Shown: one piece after another, positions 43,746 through 57,260 of the stretch
How the letters are laid out: every line of letters starts with the position of its first letter
How positions within the stretch are numbered: the stretch's first letter is position 1
Origin: Euwallacea fornicatus
Lineage: Eukaryota; Arthropoda; Insecta; Coleoptera; Curculionidae
Direction of reading: 5' to 3'
DNA length: 64,000 bases
Assembly: GCF_040115645.1 (NCBI RefSeq)
Contig: NC_089563.1
Location: 2,604,001-2,668,000, forward strand
Made by a program: the position numbers and the translations under genes
The notes under the pieces: generated by a model
What the model was told of the DNA's origin: nothing
Databases searched by the model: none
What the model saw: the letters and a program-made list of their open reading frames with translations, nothing else

Positions 43746-46700
43746 ATGTCTTATAACACAAGAAGAAGTAAGTACAAAAATTTCTATGCTTAAATACGTC
43801 TAGTTATTTGTTGGTGCTGTAATGCATGTAAAGATTCATTGACGGAATCAAACATGGCGTCACTCGCACGGCTGAAAATATTCAACATTTAATTTTTATG
43901 TTATTTTTTCTTTATAGGTAATCCGCAGCAAAATGTGCCGCAAGGCTCTGCTGCTGTAGGACAGCGGAGACCTGCAGTATCAAACAATTTTGTTCCTGGG
44001 GGTCAGGTATATATTAATTTATTTTGGTGCAAATACTTTTTTAATTAGCGCATGTGGTTGTGAGTTTGGCAACGCACGCCTCAAGTATAACGTGATTTAA
44101 AACGTGCGGAATATGTTGGCCAACTTAAAGATGTATAAATACACGTACCAGAATGAGATAAGAAACGTTCTAATTCCATTTTTTAATATCTAGGTCCTAT
44201 GGAGTCACACCGAGCTTGGGTAGTGGCACGTATATAGGCACCAATTTTTATTTGATTCAATGAAAATTGATTATAGTCTAAACCAAATTAATTCAATTTT
44301 TCTACCAGATCTACCAATGAATTGATTTTGAGTTATGATGATAATCAGTTTTTTTTGAACAGTTCTTATATCTTGACTGAATATTTTGTGTTTAGTTGTC
44401 ATCTCAAGACTGATTAGGGCAGAATCAGAGCGACAACAAGTCTCAATACTGATTTAATTTAAGGGAACCAAACCACAAAACAGTTATGAAGTTTACCATA
44501 AAATCAACTTTTTTTGGTGAACTGAATAAATATTATATAAAGTTTGGTTGGTCTTGACTCTATCAGTATTTGCTTCAAGCAAAAAGAGTCAAGATATGAA
44601 AATGGAGATGATATCTTTAACTGCATGATGTGGTTAGAAAGATAGGTCAATACCACTTTGAGGGTCATTAAGGTTTTAACTTCAATGCCTTTATTGGTGA
44701 ATATTGTCCTATCATCATGTCTTGGTTAAAGATGCACCTATATGGGTGTCTCAAGCCAATGAAGGGTTTATTGTTATTAAATTAACCCTGCTCGTGTAGC
44801 TGAATACACCTCAGAAACAACCCCTGCAACAGCAACAGCAGCAGATCAGAAGTCCTCAGCAGCAAGGTCAGCAGCAGTCTGGAATTAATTTCCGTGCTCA
44901 GGTAAGGAGGAAAAAAATGTGCAAGTGGGTTTTTAACTGTATATTCTCCAATAATTACCTACATAGAGCCACAGGAGCAGTACTTCTTTCAATAATACTA
45001 GATAGAAGTTTTACAACTTGTGGCATATTAACTTGATCAAAAGATTAGGTTTTGAACTTTAGATTGTTTTAAACTGTACTGTCTGATCAGACATATCTTC
45101 CTGATAGAAAATGTCAACTTTTAAAAGGCTGGAGACATGCGTGAAATGAGATATATAAATATATACAGGGTAACATAATAAAGTCACAACCACATTACGA
45201 TTCCTAGTAGGTTAACACATAACTTGAAATACTTAAATTTTGACTTCTAGAGGCTTTTTCACTAAAACTTCATTATACAGGGTGATTCGTAAAGAAGATA
45301 CTGTGTCTCACTCTGAATTTCTAAATGGAAACCTATCCTATATCCATCTTTAATCATTTTGATGCCATTTGCCTTTGTAGTTCATACATTATTGGTTTAA
45401 TGAAAAGATAAGACATCTTGGAATTAGTTATCTTTTGCAGTGATGTATGTTGTAAATAATTCGTTATATAAGATGATTCATAAACAAGATAAGCACGAAT
45501 GATAAAGACTAGGCACACCTAAAATAACGATTTACATTCGAAAATTTTTGATTGATTTAACCAAACATATCTACATAACAAGTGTTGCATTTTTCCTAAT
45601 AATTAAGTTTTTCATATTTTTTATTTGACTGTGCTTTTCTACATTTATAGATTGTTTAAATTGTTTGGCATTAAATCTAAAATGGCTTTGTTACTTACCT
45701 AGAACTTCATAAACATAATTTCCCTAGCTTGTCGTATAGGAAACAGTCGAACTCAAAAGGGAATTTTATTTGAACGTTTAGGTATTTGTTCATTCAAATT
45801 TCTTAAGAAACATTTTAAAAATTAGAGCGGTTAACGTTAACAGTTTTAAGTGCCCACCAAGTGCATCCAACTTAGGCCAGCCATTTGCTACCTTAAGATA
45901 GTTCTTAAACCGCCATTCTAAATGCATCTACGTGCTCTATTCGTCATTACCGTTGTAGTGATTGTAGAGCCGCATTTCTTGTTTAAATTGTTGGGCAGCT
46001 TGATTAATTCTGGCGATTCCATGCGATCCCATATAAAAAAAAAATAATCAACGGGCCTAAAGTCAGCAGATCTGGCAGGCCAGAGAATTTTTAATATTTC
46101 TAGAGGCTTTCCGTAAGAACTGAAAACCCATTGCCTGAGGGAGTTTTTAAGAAATTTGAATAATCATACACCTAAGCGTTCAAATAAAATCCACGTAATT
46201 TGAGCTATTCTTATTTCCATAAAAATCAACACTGTTTCTTCTTAGAGTCAGCCCCAGCAGCAACAAGGATTTCACAACCAATTTGGCATTCCGCAGCAGG
46301 TAATCAAAATTATTCACTTCCAAGGTTTGACGAAAGGAGCTTTTAGAATAACGTTCACTATGTGAAACTCACAAAATGGTATATCCACGAGGACAAAAGA
46401 AGTAACTTTTGATATTGTAAAACGGCACTGAATTGGTCATTTTTGGTGGTCGTTCAAAAATTAAACTGCATGGCAGTGCAAGTGGGTCAGCTGTGCCGAC
46501 ACTTTTTGCTACTTTATACAAGGTAATTTGCAATGCAACGGTCACAGCACAAGGGTGTGTTGAGGGCCTCCAAAGTAGCCGATTGTTCATATAACTTTTT
46601 TTTCTCATGTTTATTGTTGTTGGAATATTGGCCTCGGAAAACATCCTCAGTATAGAGTGCCGGTTAAGTACGTAGACGAACGTTAAAGGATAACCCTTGG

Positions 46701-49091
46701 AAAAAATTTAAGATGATACGTTCATGTTGCTTATTTTTACTACTCATTATTACGTTCTTTTCCATCAAAATTTAGAGAGATCATTAAATTTTACTTTTAA
46801 TTGATATTCCTCAACGTAATGAAATAGCAAATAAGTTGCAGGCAAAGCGAATCCGCTTTGTGGAGCCTTGAGGGACTAGGTACGTGATATTAATTTGTAA
46901 CGATAAAATAAATCTTCGCAAAGAGGTTCTTAACAAGACGATTTATGCGAAATCTTCCTTCCTGTGTCCTCTTCCGTGTCAAGTTTAACTCGACATTAGG
47001 AGCCAGAATTTTTTTGTAGTTATCGTCTTTTTTTTTAAGACTCGCACACCAGTACAAGTTAAACAAGAATCGCCTCAGCCGAAAACTACTTCTCCGCCTA
47101 TGCAGAAGTCGGTCCTACCAGGAACTAACCCACCCGCTCCCGACACGGAAGGTGAACAGGACAAAAAGAAGTTTTGGAAGATCAAAGGTAAGGAAATTTT
47201 CCGTGCTGCAGTGTGTGATTGGGATTGATCTTTTAACGAATGATGACAAATCACTGCGCAAATTTGAAGCAAGTTTACAACGTTGTCAATCGCACTGCTT
47301 TGCGAAAGCTTGCCATGTGAAAGTGTGATCTGAATTGCAGCTTTCTCTAATATTACTTGTTTGTTCTTTCAATTTTAATGATAGTTTTAATGTGGTTGTA
47401 ATTTGCAGGCAGCAAAATCAGCAAGACCGAAAAGGTGCGAAGGCGCAACGTCAGACTGAGCAAGATTCTTCAGCCTAAGAACGCCATTATGATCCTCAAC
47501 GAATTGGTTAAAGGTTGCACGTACAATGTGGACGAGTTGCCCGTCAAAGTTGACTCCAACCAATTTAGAGGAACAGTCTTGTTCGATGATCAGGAGTTTG
47601 TTGGCACTGGTAAGTTTTAAGATGATAATTTCCTATAATTTGTCCACACGGAGTCAGCAGAGCAAGACAAATCGATAGTTTGCTTAGCGTTACACCTGTG
47701 GAAAATAAAAGTTCAACCTAGAGCTTCGGCTTGACCGTTTTGGTCGAGTTGAGGTTTTCGAGGTGTTTACTGTGCTCTGGAGAGTCGGCGCATGTTCCTT
47801 CCATGGACTGGGCCATAGTATTGGAGCTTACATAAAGTGTTTACTGCAATTAAAACTTCTACTTTACATATTTATATCACTATGGCTTCATGTTTTTGGA
47901 AAGTTTTGGAACATGCCATGCCGGAAAGACCAATGCCGTAGTTGAGATAGAATGATATTTTTACTGCACGAACGCATGGGTTTCATTCCGAGAGAACGAC
48001 GGATTCCGCTATCTTGTTATTTTCTGGATATCAATGATTGTAAACGTGGAATACGTTAAACTACTGTTGTCGAGAACCAGCATTTTGAAAACTGTTGGGA
48101 TCAAAAACAAGAGTGGAAGAGGTAAGTTGGTTTTTATAGGTTGCTCCGATCAGTACGGTAACCTTACAATGATGGTGCTGGTCATGGCTCATAATTTTCC
48201 ACTCGGCTACCACTGTCAACGCTTTTTGGCAGTGACGTGCGTGTTTACAACATATATGAGTGTAAAGATTTTACCGAGCGCTTATGTTTAATTTAACTAA
48301 CAGGAGACAACAAAATTAGCTCCCAAGCGCTAGTATATATTATGTCTCGCAGTGCGAAATTGTCTCATGCACAATTTATGTATTCTGGAGGTTTTAGTTA
48401 AAGTATATTCTTTAATTTTAGGACGTACGAAGAGTGGAGCCAAGAACGCGGCCGCCGAAGTCGCGTTGAAACACTTAGTGAAGAATAAGCAATTCCTCAA
48501 AAAATCTGAGAACGATGAGGAACAAATGGAAGTCGATAACGAAGAAACTGAGGAGCAAGTAATGCCATGGTCTCACATCGCTTCATTCGCCATGTACAAG
48601 TTATTCTGCGCTTGGGGAGAAGACCCTAACATCGTTACCAAAATTCCGGTAAGCGACTAATCACCATTTAATAATCGATTGGCAAGATTCTTTTTTTCAT
48701 AGCAGGGCGGAGGCGAGGGCTTGGGAGCTCCGTTGGTCAATAACGCTCCTCGCGAGCCGAAACCGGCCAGGAAAATGCCGGATAACCCTCAGTCCATGAA
48801 TCCAATGATGCTAATGAATCAAATGCTTCCAGGATCCATTTGGAATGAGGTCGGCAAACACGGAAATCCTCCGAATGTTTCATTCACCTACCAGGTTACC
48901 GTTGGTGATAAACATTATTGTGGCACAGGTACGTCCTTGTCGAAATTTGGAGGACACCAATGGTAATCGATTATTGTGGACTTGTTATAGGATCGAGTAA
49001 GAAGGCAGCGAAAAAACTTGCAGCTTTCGCCGCCTGCCATGACGTTCTTAAAGTAAATTATCCTCCCGATCTCTGGTCTCCTCTGTATTAA
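43746..49091 (+). CDS. Glutamine-rich protein with two dsRNA-binding domains (DIP1-like?)
   Basis: Nine exons: 43746-43767, 43918-44006, 44800-44901, 46246-46299, 47040-47187, 47409-47609, 48422-48648, 48706-48928 and 48991-49091; 1167 nt, 388 residues. The frame holds at all junctions. Residues about 10-95 are Gln/Pro-rich (QKQPLQQQQQQIRSPQQQ). A basic linker (KTEKVRRRNVRLSK) precedes dsRBD1 at about 161-226 (PKNAIMILNELVKGCTYNV ... VGTGRTKSGAKNAAAEVAL). An acidic linker follows (MEVDNEETEEQ), then dsRBD2 at about 312-380 (NPMMLMNQMLPGS ... CGTGSSKKAAKKLAAFAAC), with the KKxAK motif of RNA-contacting domains. Both dsRBDs are split by an intron after the conserved G-T-G. Two dsRBDs plus a long N-terminal tail recall insect DIP1; ILF3- or Adar-like proteins are excluded by the lack of their catalytic or DZF domains. 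Probably nuclear RNA binding; the exact orthologue is uncertain. Confidence 0.9.
44902..47039 (+). other. dsRBP-gene introns 3 and 4 with repeat debris
   Basis: Interrupted only by the 54-nt exon at 46246-46299. ACAGGGT-type element ends occur near 45172 and 45278, and a foldback repeat spans 45760-46194. No other coding sequence. Confidence 0.6.
45760..46194. mobile_element. Foldback repeat with ~55-bp arms
   Basis: The left arm at 45760-45814 (gaattttatttgaacgttta ... cattcaaatttcttaag) is mirrored by the right arm at 46142-46194 (agtttttaagaaatttgaat ... cgttcaaataaaatccacg). The middle has no ORF. It sits 51 bases upstream of a short dsRBP exon. Confidence 0.7.
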
Positions 49092-49841
49092 AAAATTTTA
49101 GAAGGTCTTTACGAAAAGACGTGATTCCGGTTTTATGTATCAAAGGGGTTTTAATATTTGGAACGGTTTTAATTTAAGTTGACGCAATTATTATTCCTGA
49201 CGATACATACGTAGCTTATTAGTTATTGACTTCGTACTGGGAATTGTAAGGCCGTATTGTGCATATTGTGACAGAAATTTTAATTTTGATCGCAAAAATT
49301 GATTTTACGCGACGGGTCGTAATAAGTAAACGAGCATGCTCAACGTCAATTTTTGAATTGCTTCATTGAAATTTTAATTTTGGCTGCAAAAATTGCTTTT
49401 GTGTAACGGGGCGTGATACGCATATTGATTTTGTTTTATCGTTTCATTGTCGCACAAACGGAGACATGAAGATTTCTTTCTATTATAAATTAGAAGTAAA
49501 AATTGCAATTGGCTTTATATCACTATCGGAAATTGCAAATTATGACAAGTTCATTTACTTCTTTTTACGTTTTGGAATTTATAAAAATCCCATCGAAGAT
49601 CACGCACTACACGGCGCTCTCAAACATAAAACGCAATAATAGTTCCCACACTATGTCTAACGCGACCATTTGAATTAGGTTATTTAAGAGATTTATAATG
49701 GCAAGCGGAATATTTACGTTTCCAGTATTACGCAAGCTTAAGTTGTATAGGAAGATTATATAAACTTCACCACAACAATTATATACACAAAATTGTTTAT
49801 TGGGGTTAGAGTGTGAAGTGTAATATTTTATTTACGTTTCC

Positions 49842-49847
49842 AATAAA
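49842..49847 (+). promoter_or_regulatory. dsRBP-gene polyadenylation signal (candidate)
   Basis: AATAAA about 750 bases after the stop codon; the sequence between is AT-rich 3' untranslated-type sequence. Confidence 0.45.
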
Positions 49848-49849
49848 AA

Positions 49850-52800
49850 CCATCAAGTATATAGAACTATAAAAATAGTTTAATGTAAAGTTCCTTACAA
49901 TTGTAGTTCTGATTGGAATGCCTTGTCTACTATTTCATTTATTTCGATTTCTCTTGCCACGCTTAAAAAGCAGTGATTCAGTAGGTCTTCTGATAATCTA
50001 CAAATATTTTAGGATTGGTAAGAAGGAACAACAGACCTTTCGGGAAACGATGATCCGAAAGGAATCGATCTTTGCATCAGCTGTTGAAACTCAGAATTGA
50101 AGTGATCTAGATCACTGTCTCATGTCAAGACCCCCCTCCACCCCCCACCCAAATAAAAAACTATTTTTACATTATGAAATCTAGGAATGGGTAAGGTATT
50201 CTAAAATTTGATTTATAACATTTTTGTTCAGCGGAAACAACAATTTGTATAACTGTGAAATATGAAGCAAAAACGTCAGCTCTTATTTAATTTTGTTAAG
50301 AGGACAAGCCAACAATTGTACAATTGCTGATTCCACCGAAGCCCGTCCAAACTTACTTGCCCATTAACACCCACGGTTGACAACTTGTGGACCTCTTGTA
50401 CATGGGATTATTTCTGCAGAAGCGGTAAAAATCCAGCTTGTACTGAACCGCGTTTACCGCAACCCTCCTATCCAAGGATTTCAGCGGCTTTTCAGTTTTC
50501 CTTACACGACTGATTTTGACATTTGGCGCATGTTTTCCCTTTTGAGTCGCCTTCGACGTCTACGAGAAAATGTGTTCAATGTTGACGAAAACTTATGTGA
50601 AAATGTACCCTTACTTTACTGCGGACCTCCGTAATATCTGTTTGGGCCTCTGAAGAAGTCTTGACGATCCCTACGGCGGCAAGTTCACTGTCCTTTCCAT
50701 CAGCTCCTGATGGTTCGATAAGGGAGTTGTCATCGATTATGCAGATTAGTCGTGCATTTTTGGTACCCGTGACTGTTACCTTCGGCCTGAAAGAGAAAAA
50801 TTACGGTTACCAACACTAAAGGGACCATTTGGAGCGTTGACAGGGTTTGTGTGTCGCTTAAGAAGCCAGAACATCAGCTGTTTTATAAAGGATGACCAGG
50901 AGAAGAAATATTTAGGAAATCGCCTGCCGGCGGCATTTCCTTTCTGCATGGAAGAAAAACTTCTCGAATATCGAGGTATCGTCTATTTGTGACTGCAAAC
51001 GAACGATGGTTGTATGCATGATGTTTTTCTTCCTCTAACTACCAGCAAAACGTCCCTTTCAAGGGATAATGAATAAATAACCTATCTGATATTTTAAATT
51101 CATTATCTCATAACGATAATGTACAAGGAAGACAGCCCACAAAGAAAATAGCGTCCTGGAGAACAAAAGGGCGTCAAAAAGCCTCCTTGAAGCTCCTCGC
51201 CAATAGGGGGGTATTGGCTTCAAGCCAGGGCGCAGAAAACGATACCGATTCACACTGTGACCCTTCCAAGAGTGAGGTGGGGAGAGAAGGCAGAGAGAAA
51301 AGCGATAGTCCCTCTTGACTCCGTTAGCTGGGACCAGGTTATAATCCCAGAGGTGATAGCGCGTAAGTCCCTTTACTTCGTCAACCGCCTTTAATCAAAT
51401 AACTGAGTAGAATCATACTTTACTTACATGAAGAAAGTCAAGAAATATAAATTTCCCGTAAAACGTGGGACGTACCACGGGTCCCGATTACTCCCGTGAC
51501 CGAAGAAAGCTCAAATTTTGTGTAGAACAGTAAAATTCCATATTGGCTCCTGAGTCATCCCGAAGGCGATTTTTCCCTCGTCGATCTGATACTTCCACGG
51601 GGTGTTCCAGTGGGAACTGCCCGTGGGAACTGCGGTTTGGGAAGATCCTCGAGGCGACCTTAACCTCAATATCTAAAATAATTTCAATGACGTCACGCTT
51701 CCGTTTGTACCGGAAGTCGATGCTTTCTCGCTCATTTTAAATGGAACACCCTATATATTATTGCATTTTTGGATTCTGCGTTCAATTTTAATAGGAGTTT
51801 ATTAATACGTTGACTTTCTTAGAATTAATAGTTTTCAAGACATGCGCAATTGAATGCTGAAAGTAGCAGATGCAAAAAGGAAATTGTATTCGAACTTGTA
51901 CGTTTCTTTAATCGCTGCAGTTGCGAGAATCTGCTTACGACCCGACTGATAGGAGTTTAATCACGTTTTATGTACCTTTACATACAGCACATAAATAGCC
52001 AAGTTTTCGTAGAATGATTACGGGAGATCTATGATTATTTCGGGCGTCATCATCTTGAAACTCGATACTAAGTTCGTTAACAATTACGTGTTATTTTCGT
52101 AATCACGACTAATTTGTTTAAGTTTTCCAATTGGCGCAGTGTCACTTCCGAAGCATCGCGAAGTTCCTCCTATTGGTTAATCTCGCAAAGACCTTCTCAA
52201 CTTGGGTGAAATAAGTCAAGAGACTCGTTGAAAATCTCGCAATTCTATTGGTCGGATTAGAAAAAAATCAAATATTTTCCAGTAGTCTTGCCGATGTATG
52301 TACCCATTCAAAATTAGAGATAGCGATTATGAGGCACTTTATGTTTATATACTTGTATATATATAAGTAAACGAAAATTACAAAATTGGCTAATAATCAC
52401 ATAACGCTGAAGTGTCACTGCATTTTACCATTCAGTGCGGGTACTTACTGAGACATATTTAAGGAAGAACTATTTATAACGGTGACCAACTTTCAGTTTC
52501 CACTATGGTAAGTTCGAACGACACACTAATTATATGGTATCATTGTTTGCTTTCGGCGAATACAGGGCGGGAAAACTGCTACATTCGACACGAGGAAAAT
52601 CTGAATTAATTACAGTTATCTGAGACCATACTAGTGGGCCTTACAGATGCGTTCAGGCGCAAACACCTGCCCTCGATAATTTTCCCGAACGTTAGCAAAT
52701 TTTCACCGGTAAAATAAGAAGATTCACCCTGTATAATGTGCCTTAAATGAGCTGAAATGCGACCCATTAAGGAATAGCGCGTTTACGGGGAGTTCCGAGA

Positions 52801-53534
52801 TTGTTCCTTTTGCATAAACAATAAAAGAAACTCCATGCAGTGCACAATACTGAATGTACGAAAGTGGTCGTTGGTCAGCAATTTAGAACCGAAAAGTGCC
52901 TTCTAATCAATAATGGCAAGTAAAATTTACTTTTTTTTTTTTTTTTGAAGGGGTAAAAAGTACAACGATTCATGTCCTCCCCCGAAAGGGGGTTCGGTTA
53001 AGCTGCAAATTTACATGACGGCATCCGTTTTAATTTAGGCTCAATCCCCAAATTCAACGTAAAGCTAATGGAGCCGCGCCCACACGGGTGTTGACACGCA
53101 TTATGTTAATAATAAAATAAAACACTATGGACGTGACTTGGCTTGATCTATTTATACTTTAACGTAATGAATCAAATATATGTTTGTTTTCTCGTAATCA
53201 TCGGGATTTTGGTTTCCAGAAAGCGTTCTGAAAGCGTGGGCGTTTGTCATAATATCAACATGAAATTCAGGTTTATTAAGCGCACGGGGAAATAAATAAT
53301 AATTAAGAACTGTCTCGAATCGGTGCCAAAATAGACGTGACCGTTTAAAGGAATAAACATGCGTTTACGCGGAAATTAATACACCGGTATGGCACAAGGT
53401 ACTGTACTTTACCACACTGATTTGCTCGTAAAATAAAGAACGTTTCAGAAGGCGTGGCGGGAAGTTTTTGCTGGAATGGCAGTCGTACGGGAGTGATGCA
53501 TTGGAACAAAATTTTATTTAACAATCCACTTTTG
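49850..53534. other. Gene-poor region before the satellite
   Basis: No exon or RNA gene recognised. ACAGGGTG-type element ends occur near 51748 (ggaacaccctatata), 52563 (tacagggcgg) and 52726 (caccctgtata), so much of this is probably transposon debris. ORFs (50377-50634, 51543-51740) are short and featureless. Confidence 0.5.
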
Positions 53535-54348
53535 TAGATATTGTGTGCCTCACAAAAGCAAAAAACTCACTTTCACAGATATTATGTGCCTCACAAAAGC
53601 AACAAAAATAACTTTTTCAGATACTATGTGCCTCACAAAAGCAAAAAACTCACTTTCACAGATGTTATGTGCCTCACAAAAGCAAAAAATTCACTTTCAC
53701 AGATATTATGTGCCTCACAAAAGCAACAAAAATAACTTTTTCAGATACTATGTGCCTCACAAAAGCAAAAAACTCACTTTCACAGATGTTATGTGCCTCA
53801 CAAAAGCAAAAAACTCACTTTCACAGATATTATGTGCCTCACAAAAGCAACAAAAATAACTTTTTCAGATACTATGTGCCTCACAAAAGCAAAAAACTCA
53901 CTTTCACAGATGTTATGTGCCTCACAAAAGCAAAAAACTCACTTTCACAGATATTATGTGCCTCACAAAAGCAACAAAAATAACTTTTTCAGATACTATG
54001 TGCCTCACAAAAGCAAAAAACTCACTTTCACAGATGTTATGTGCCTCACAAAAGCAAAAAATTCACTTTCACAGATATTATGTGCCTCACAAAAGCAACA
54101 AAAATAACTTTTTCAGATACTATGTGCCTCACAAAAGCAAAAAACTCACTTTCACAGATGTTATGTGCCTCACAAAAGCAAAAAACTCACTTTCACAGAT
54201 ATTATGTGCCTCACAAAAGCAAAAAATTCACTTTCACAGATATTATGTGCCTCACAAAAGCAGAAAACTCACTTTCACAGATATTATGTGACTCACAAAA
54301 GCAAAAAACTCACTTTCACAGATATTATGTGCCTCACAAAAGCAAAAA
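53535..54348 (+). repeat. Satellite array: 20 monomers of 41/42 bp, 124-bp higher-order unit
   Basis: The core tgtgcctcacaaaagcaa recurs 20 times at 41- or 42-bp steps. The first 15 monomers follow a three-monomer higher-order unit of 124 bp (41+41+42): every third monomer (copies 2, 5, 8, 11, 14) has caacaaaaataac in place of caaaaaactcac. The last six monomers lack this variant and are simple 41-bp copies. Identity between units is very high, so the array is young. The overlapping ORFs across it arise only from the stop-poor repeat. Confidence 0.96.
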
Positions 54349-56999
54349 AATCCGGTCGATTGACCCTTCTCTTCTGAGGCTTCTGTAAAGATTCTCCGAG
54401 TTCAATGGGTTATCAAAACACCATTTGATTTCTGGGAAGCTCTTTTATGTAGGACGCATTGTATATCATGCGATTTTAAGAATTGGCTACCCCTTAAACC
54501 AACCTCCCTCAGCCCTTGAGTTATGTGGCAATTGGAGATAGAGTAGGTTTTCACTGCCTTTTAAAGGGAATCTTTGACGTGGTTCTCATCAAGCCGTGCC
54601 AACTCGGGTTTTTTAATTATCACTGAACGTTACGAACCCCCCAGCAATACTTTAATGCACTTTTCCGGAACTGTTTTCATCAGTTTTCAAGTGATTTCAA
54701 CCTTCAATAGCCGGCGGCGTTAACGTTTTGGGAAGCGTTCTTATTACGTTTGGTTCTCTAAAACTCCGCCCCGGTAAAAGTGTATTTTGCACCGTGGAAA
54801 GCTCGATCCTTTACATTCCAATAACTGCGCAATACGGCCGGTGGAATCAACCCGAATGTATAATTTGAAGCCGGAATTTCAATTAAATATCTGGAAGAAC
54901 CTTCAGGACTTCAGGCAAAGCTCGGAAATTTTTTTTTTTTGAAGCATTGACGTCATGCGCACGGAAAACTGTAAACTTTTGTATAAAGCCAATTTGGCCA
55001 AATGAATGCACGTTGGCCCGTGGACCACCCTGTATGTCCCTACACCCACGTCTTCTGGTTCTTGAGTAATACTGCGTCTAATGAGGGCATGTTTTTAACA
55101 TTTTTTCGAGCGGGTGTTATATACCTTCTTATCCTTAAACCAAGCATCTCTCATATATCTTCTGATCCCAGGCAACATGAACCTTTCCCGATAATGTGGG
55201 GTTATCATAGGAATCGTTTAGAGCAATTGGACTATCACCAGACTGCCCTTTCATCTATACGTGAACAATTAACTGCGACCAAAGTCTCAAGTCCCCGGGC
55301 GTCAGCCCTTAGCAGCGTAATTTAGATAAGTCCTGTGCACATATAAGTAGTTTTCAGCCTCAAAAACACATCTATTCATCGTTATTCTTCAGGCAGAGTA
55401 CTAGAAGCTCTCCTTCGAACAAATAGTCCAGAGTAAAAGTGTGGAACCTCAATAATAAAATCAAGAGTTGTTAGTGAGTTATGTCAATCCTGACAAATCT
55501 ACATCGTGGTGTCGACAATGTATAAAATACCGGCAGCTGCCATAACACACGGTTTTCCACGGGGCACCCGGTTATTGTTAAACATTATGAGCGTAACAAT
55601 GAGAAGGAAGATTTTCTCGAAGCATTTGCAGATCTTTGGTTTCACAATAAAAAAAAAACTATTTTCCCTATATCTTGGACGCTAAACTGTACTTTTTTAC
55701 GTCGAACTTCCTGTGTGTTATACCGTTTCTTCAATTTTCGACTCGCACCGTGCCTAATTGAACTACACCTATCTCCCTAACTTGTTGGGTAATATGGAGA
55801 TCAGGAAGGAGAGCAGGGCCTCAGTACATTTTCGGGCACCTGGTCGGATTCCATGATGTTATTGCAAGTTTAAACGTCTCTCTTTCCCGACTTTCAAATC
55901 GCACCATAAACTGCTAAACTTTCCAATGCGGCCGATTACGGTGTGTTAATAAGCCGTGAAAAAGTCCGAATAAAAATCCATGCGAAACCGGTTCTGCAGT
56001 AGTTTCTAAAGGAATTTTTCTAAAAATATTAAGTTTTTTCTTAGAGAAAATTGTTTCCCGACTACATAAGCGATTATTTTTAATTCTATTACCGGCCCTC
56101 GGTGTGTTATGTGTTTTTCAATTTTTCGGCATCTTCTGGCAAGCCTTTCTAAATGTGCTTCTGCACTCGGAACCACTACAGGCAATTTAATTTATTTTTA
56201 TAATCTCCTCGGATCTACACCGACTTGTCATTGGAGATAAATAACGTTTTGATCATACAACGTCCATCGTTCGCTAATTATTATTACTTAACTATTTATC
56301 GGATACATCACTCCATATTATCTAACGATGTGAGCCCTGGTACTATTACGAATCGATAATTTTAAACTTCGTCTTACGATGACATGACAGCTACGAGGAG
56401 GTATTGAAACTGCCTGTTGTCGAAGCTCGTGGAAATGCCAGGAACTCTTATAGAGAGATGATAAAATTCAAGTGGTACCGATCGAAAACCTTTTCCTAGG
56501 AGTGCGGTAAGGCAACTTTACCCCACGGCCTTGCGGACTGAAAGTGGCCGGTTCGGCGCGTATGTGCGATCAGAAGTTTTGCCATGCGCAAGTCAATTAG
56601 CAAGTCCAGCGTCAAAAACTTTCTTGGGCATTCGCTATGCGTGCGGTAAAACTTTTTCCGCGCGCGCTGTACGGCACGCTAATATTTTGCCGGGCTTACA
56701 GACGCCGTTAGTTATCGTACGTACAGCGGCGGAGACGTAAATAAGAACGACTTGAAAATTTCAAAGAAGCGGACATATCGATTTAAAAAAAAACTGTAGT
56801 GAGGTACCACGATGTTCCTTCATCGATGTGAAAATATTTTCGTGTTTCACATTTTATTATAAAGAAAATGACTATTTTACGAAAAAATTCAAAAGAAATT
56901 ATCATGGACAAACAAACAAGCACGACGGTCCTCATCTCTAATTATCGTATCAGAATGTTCTTAATATTTGATATTTATTAAATTAATCGCAAAACACTC
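54349..56999. other. Gene-poor region after the satellite
   Basis: No supported gene or RNA. A transposon-end-like sequence (caccctgtatgtcc) is near 55027. ORFs at 55002-55325 and 56531-56740 have no recognisable features. Confidence 0.5.
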
Positions 57000-57260
57000 T
57001 ATCCGTACATTTCAATGAGGACGAATACTTCGTTCGACAAACCTCATTTCTAATGACTTCCGGACAACGTTGCGGCGATGACTCTCTATCAACTTTTGGA
57101 ATCGTTCTCGTGGCGTTGCACGTCAAATCCATTGAATTTCTGCATACAATTGAAACAAATGTGTCGTTATTCCCGAGAGCTTGCTTTACGTACCGCCGCA
57201 AATTTTCAATGGCATTCAAATCCGGACTGCAAGCAGGCCACTTAACGATACTCCGTTAAT
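57000..57260 (-). pseudogene. Tc1-type transposase 3' fragment (copy 3)
   Basis: The minus-strand reading gives WPACSPDLNAIENLRRYVKQ, the third catalytic block of Tc1/mariner transposases (x-SPDLNxIEN), followed by about 60 residues to a stop near 56983. The 5' part was not found; the adjoining ORF at 57256-57519 shows no transposase motif. A truncated relic. Confidence 0.7.

Noticed and set aside
53535..54348. CRISPR-like look of regular repeats
   Set aside because: There are no unique spacers: the whole unit repeats. The context is eukaryotic with spliced genes.
53541..54388. Overlapping ORFs of 64-124 codons encoding YVPHKSKK repeats
   Set aside because: They exist in all three frames because the satellite monomer lacks stops; this is a property of the repeat, not evidence of a gene.
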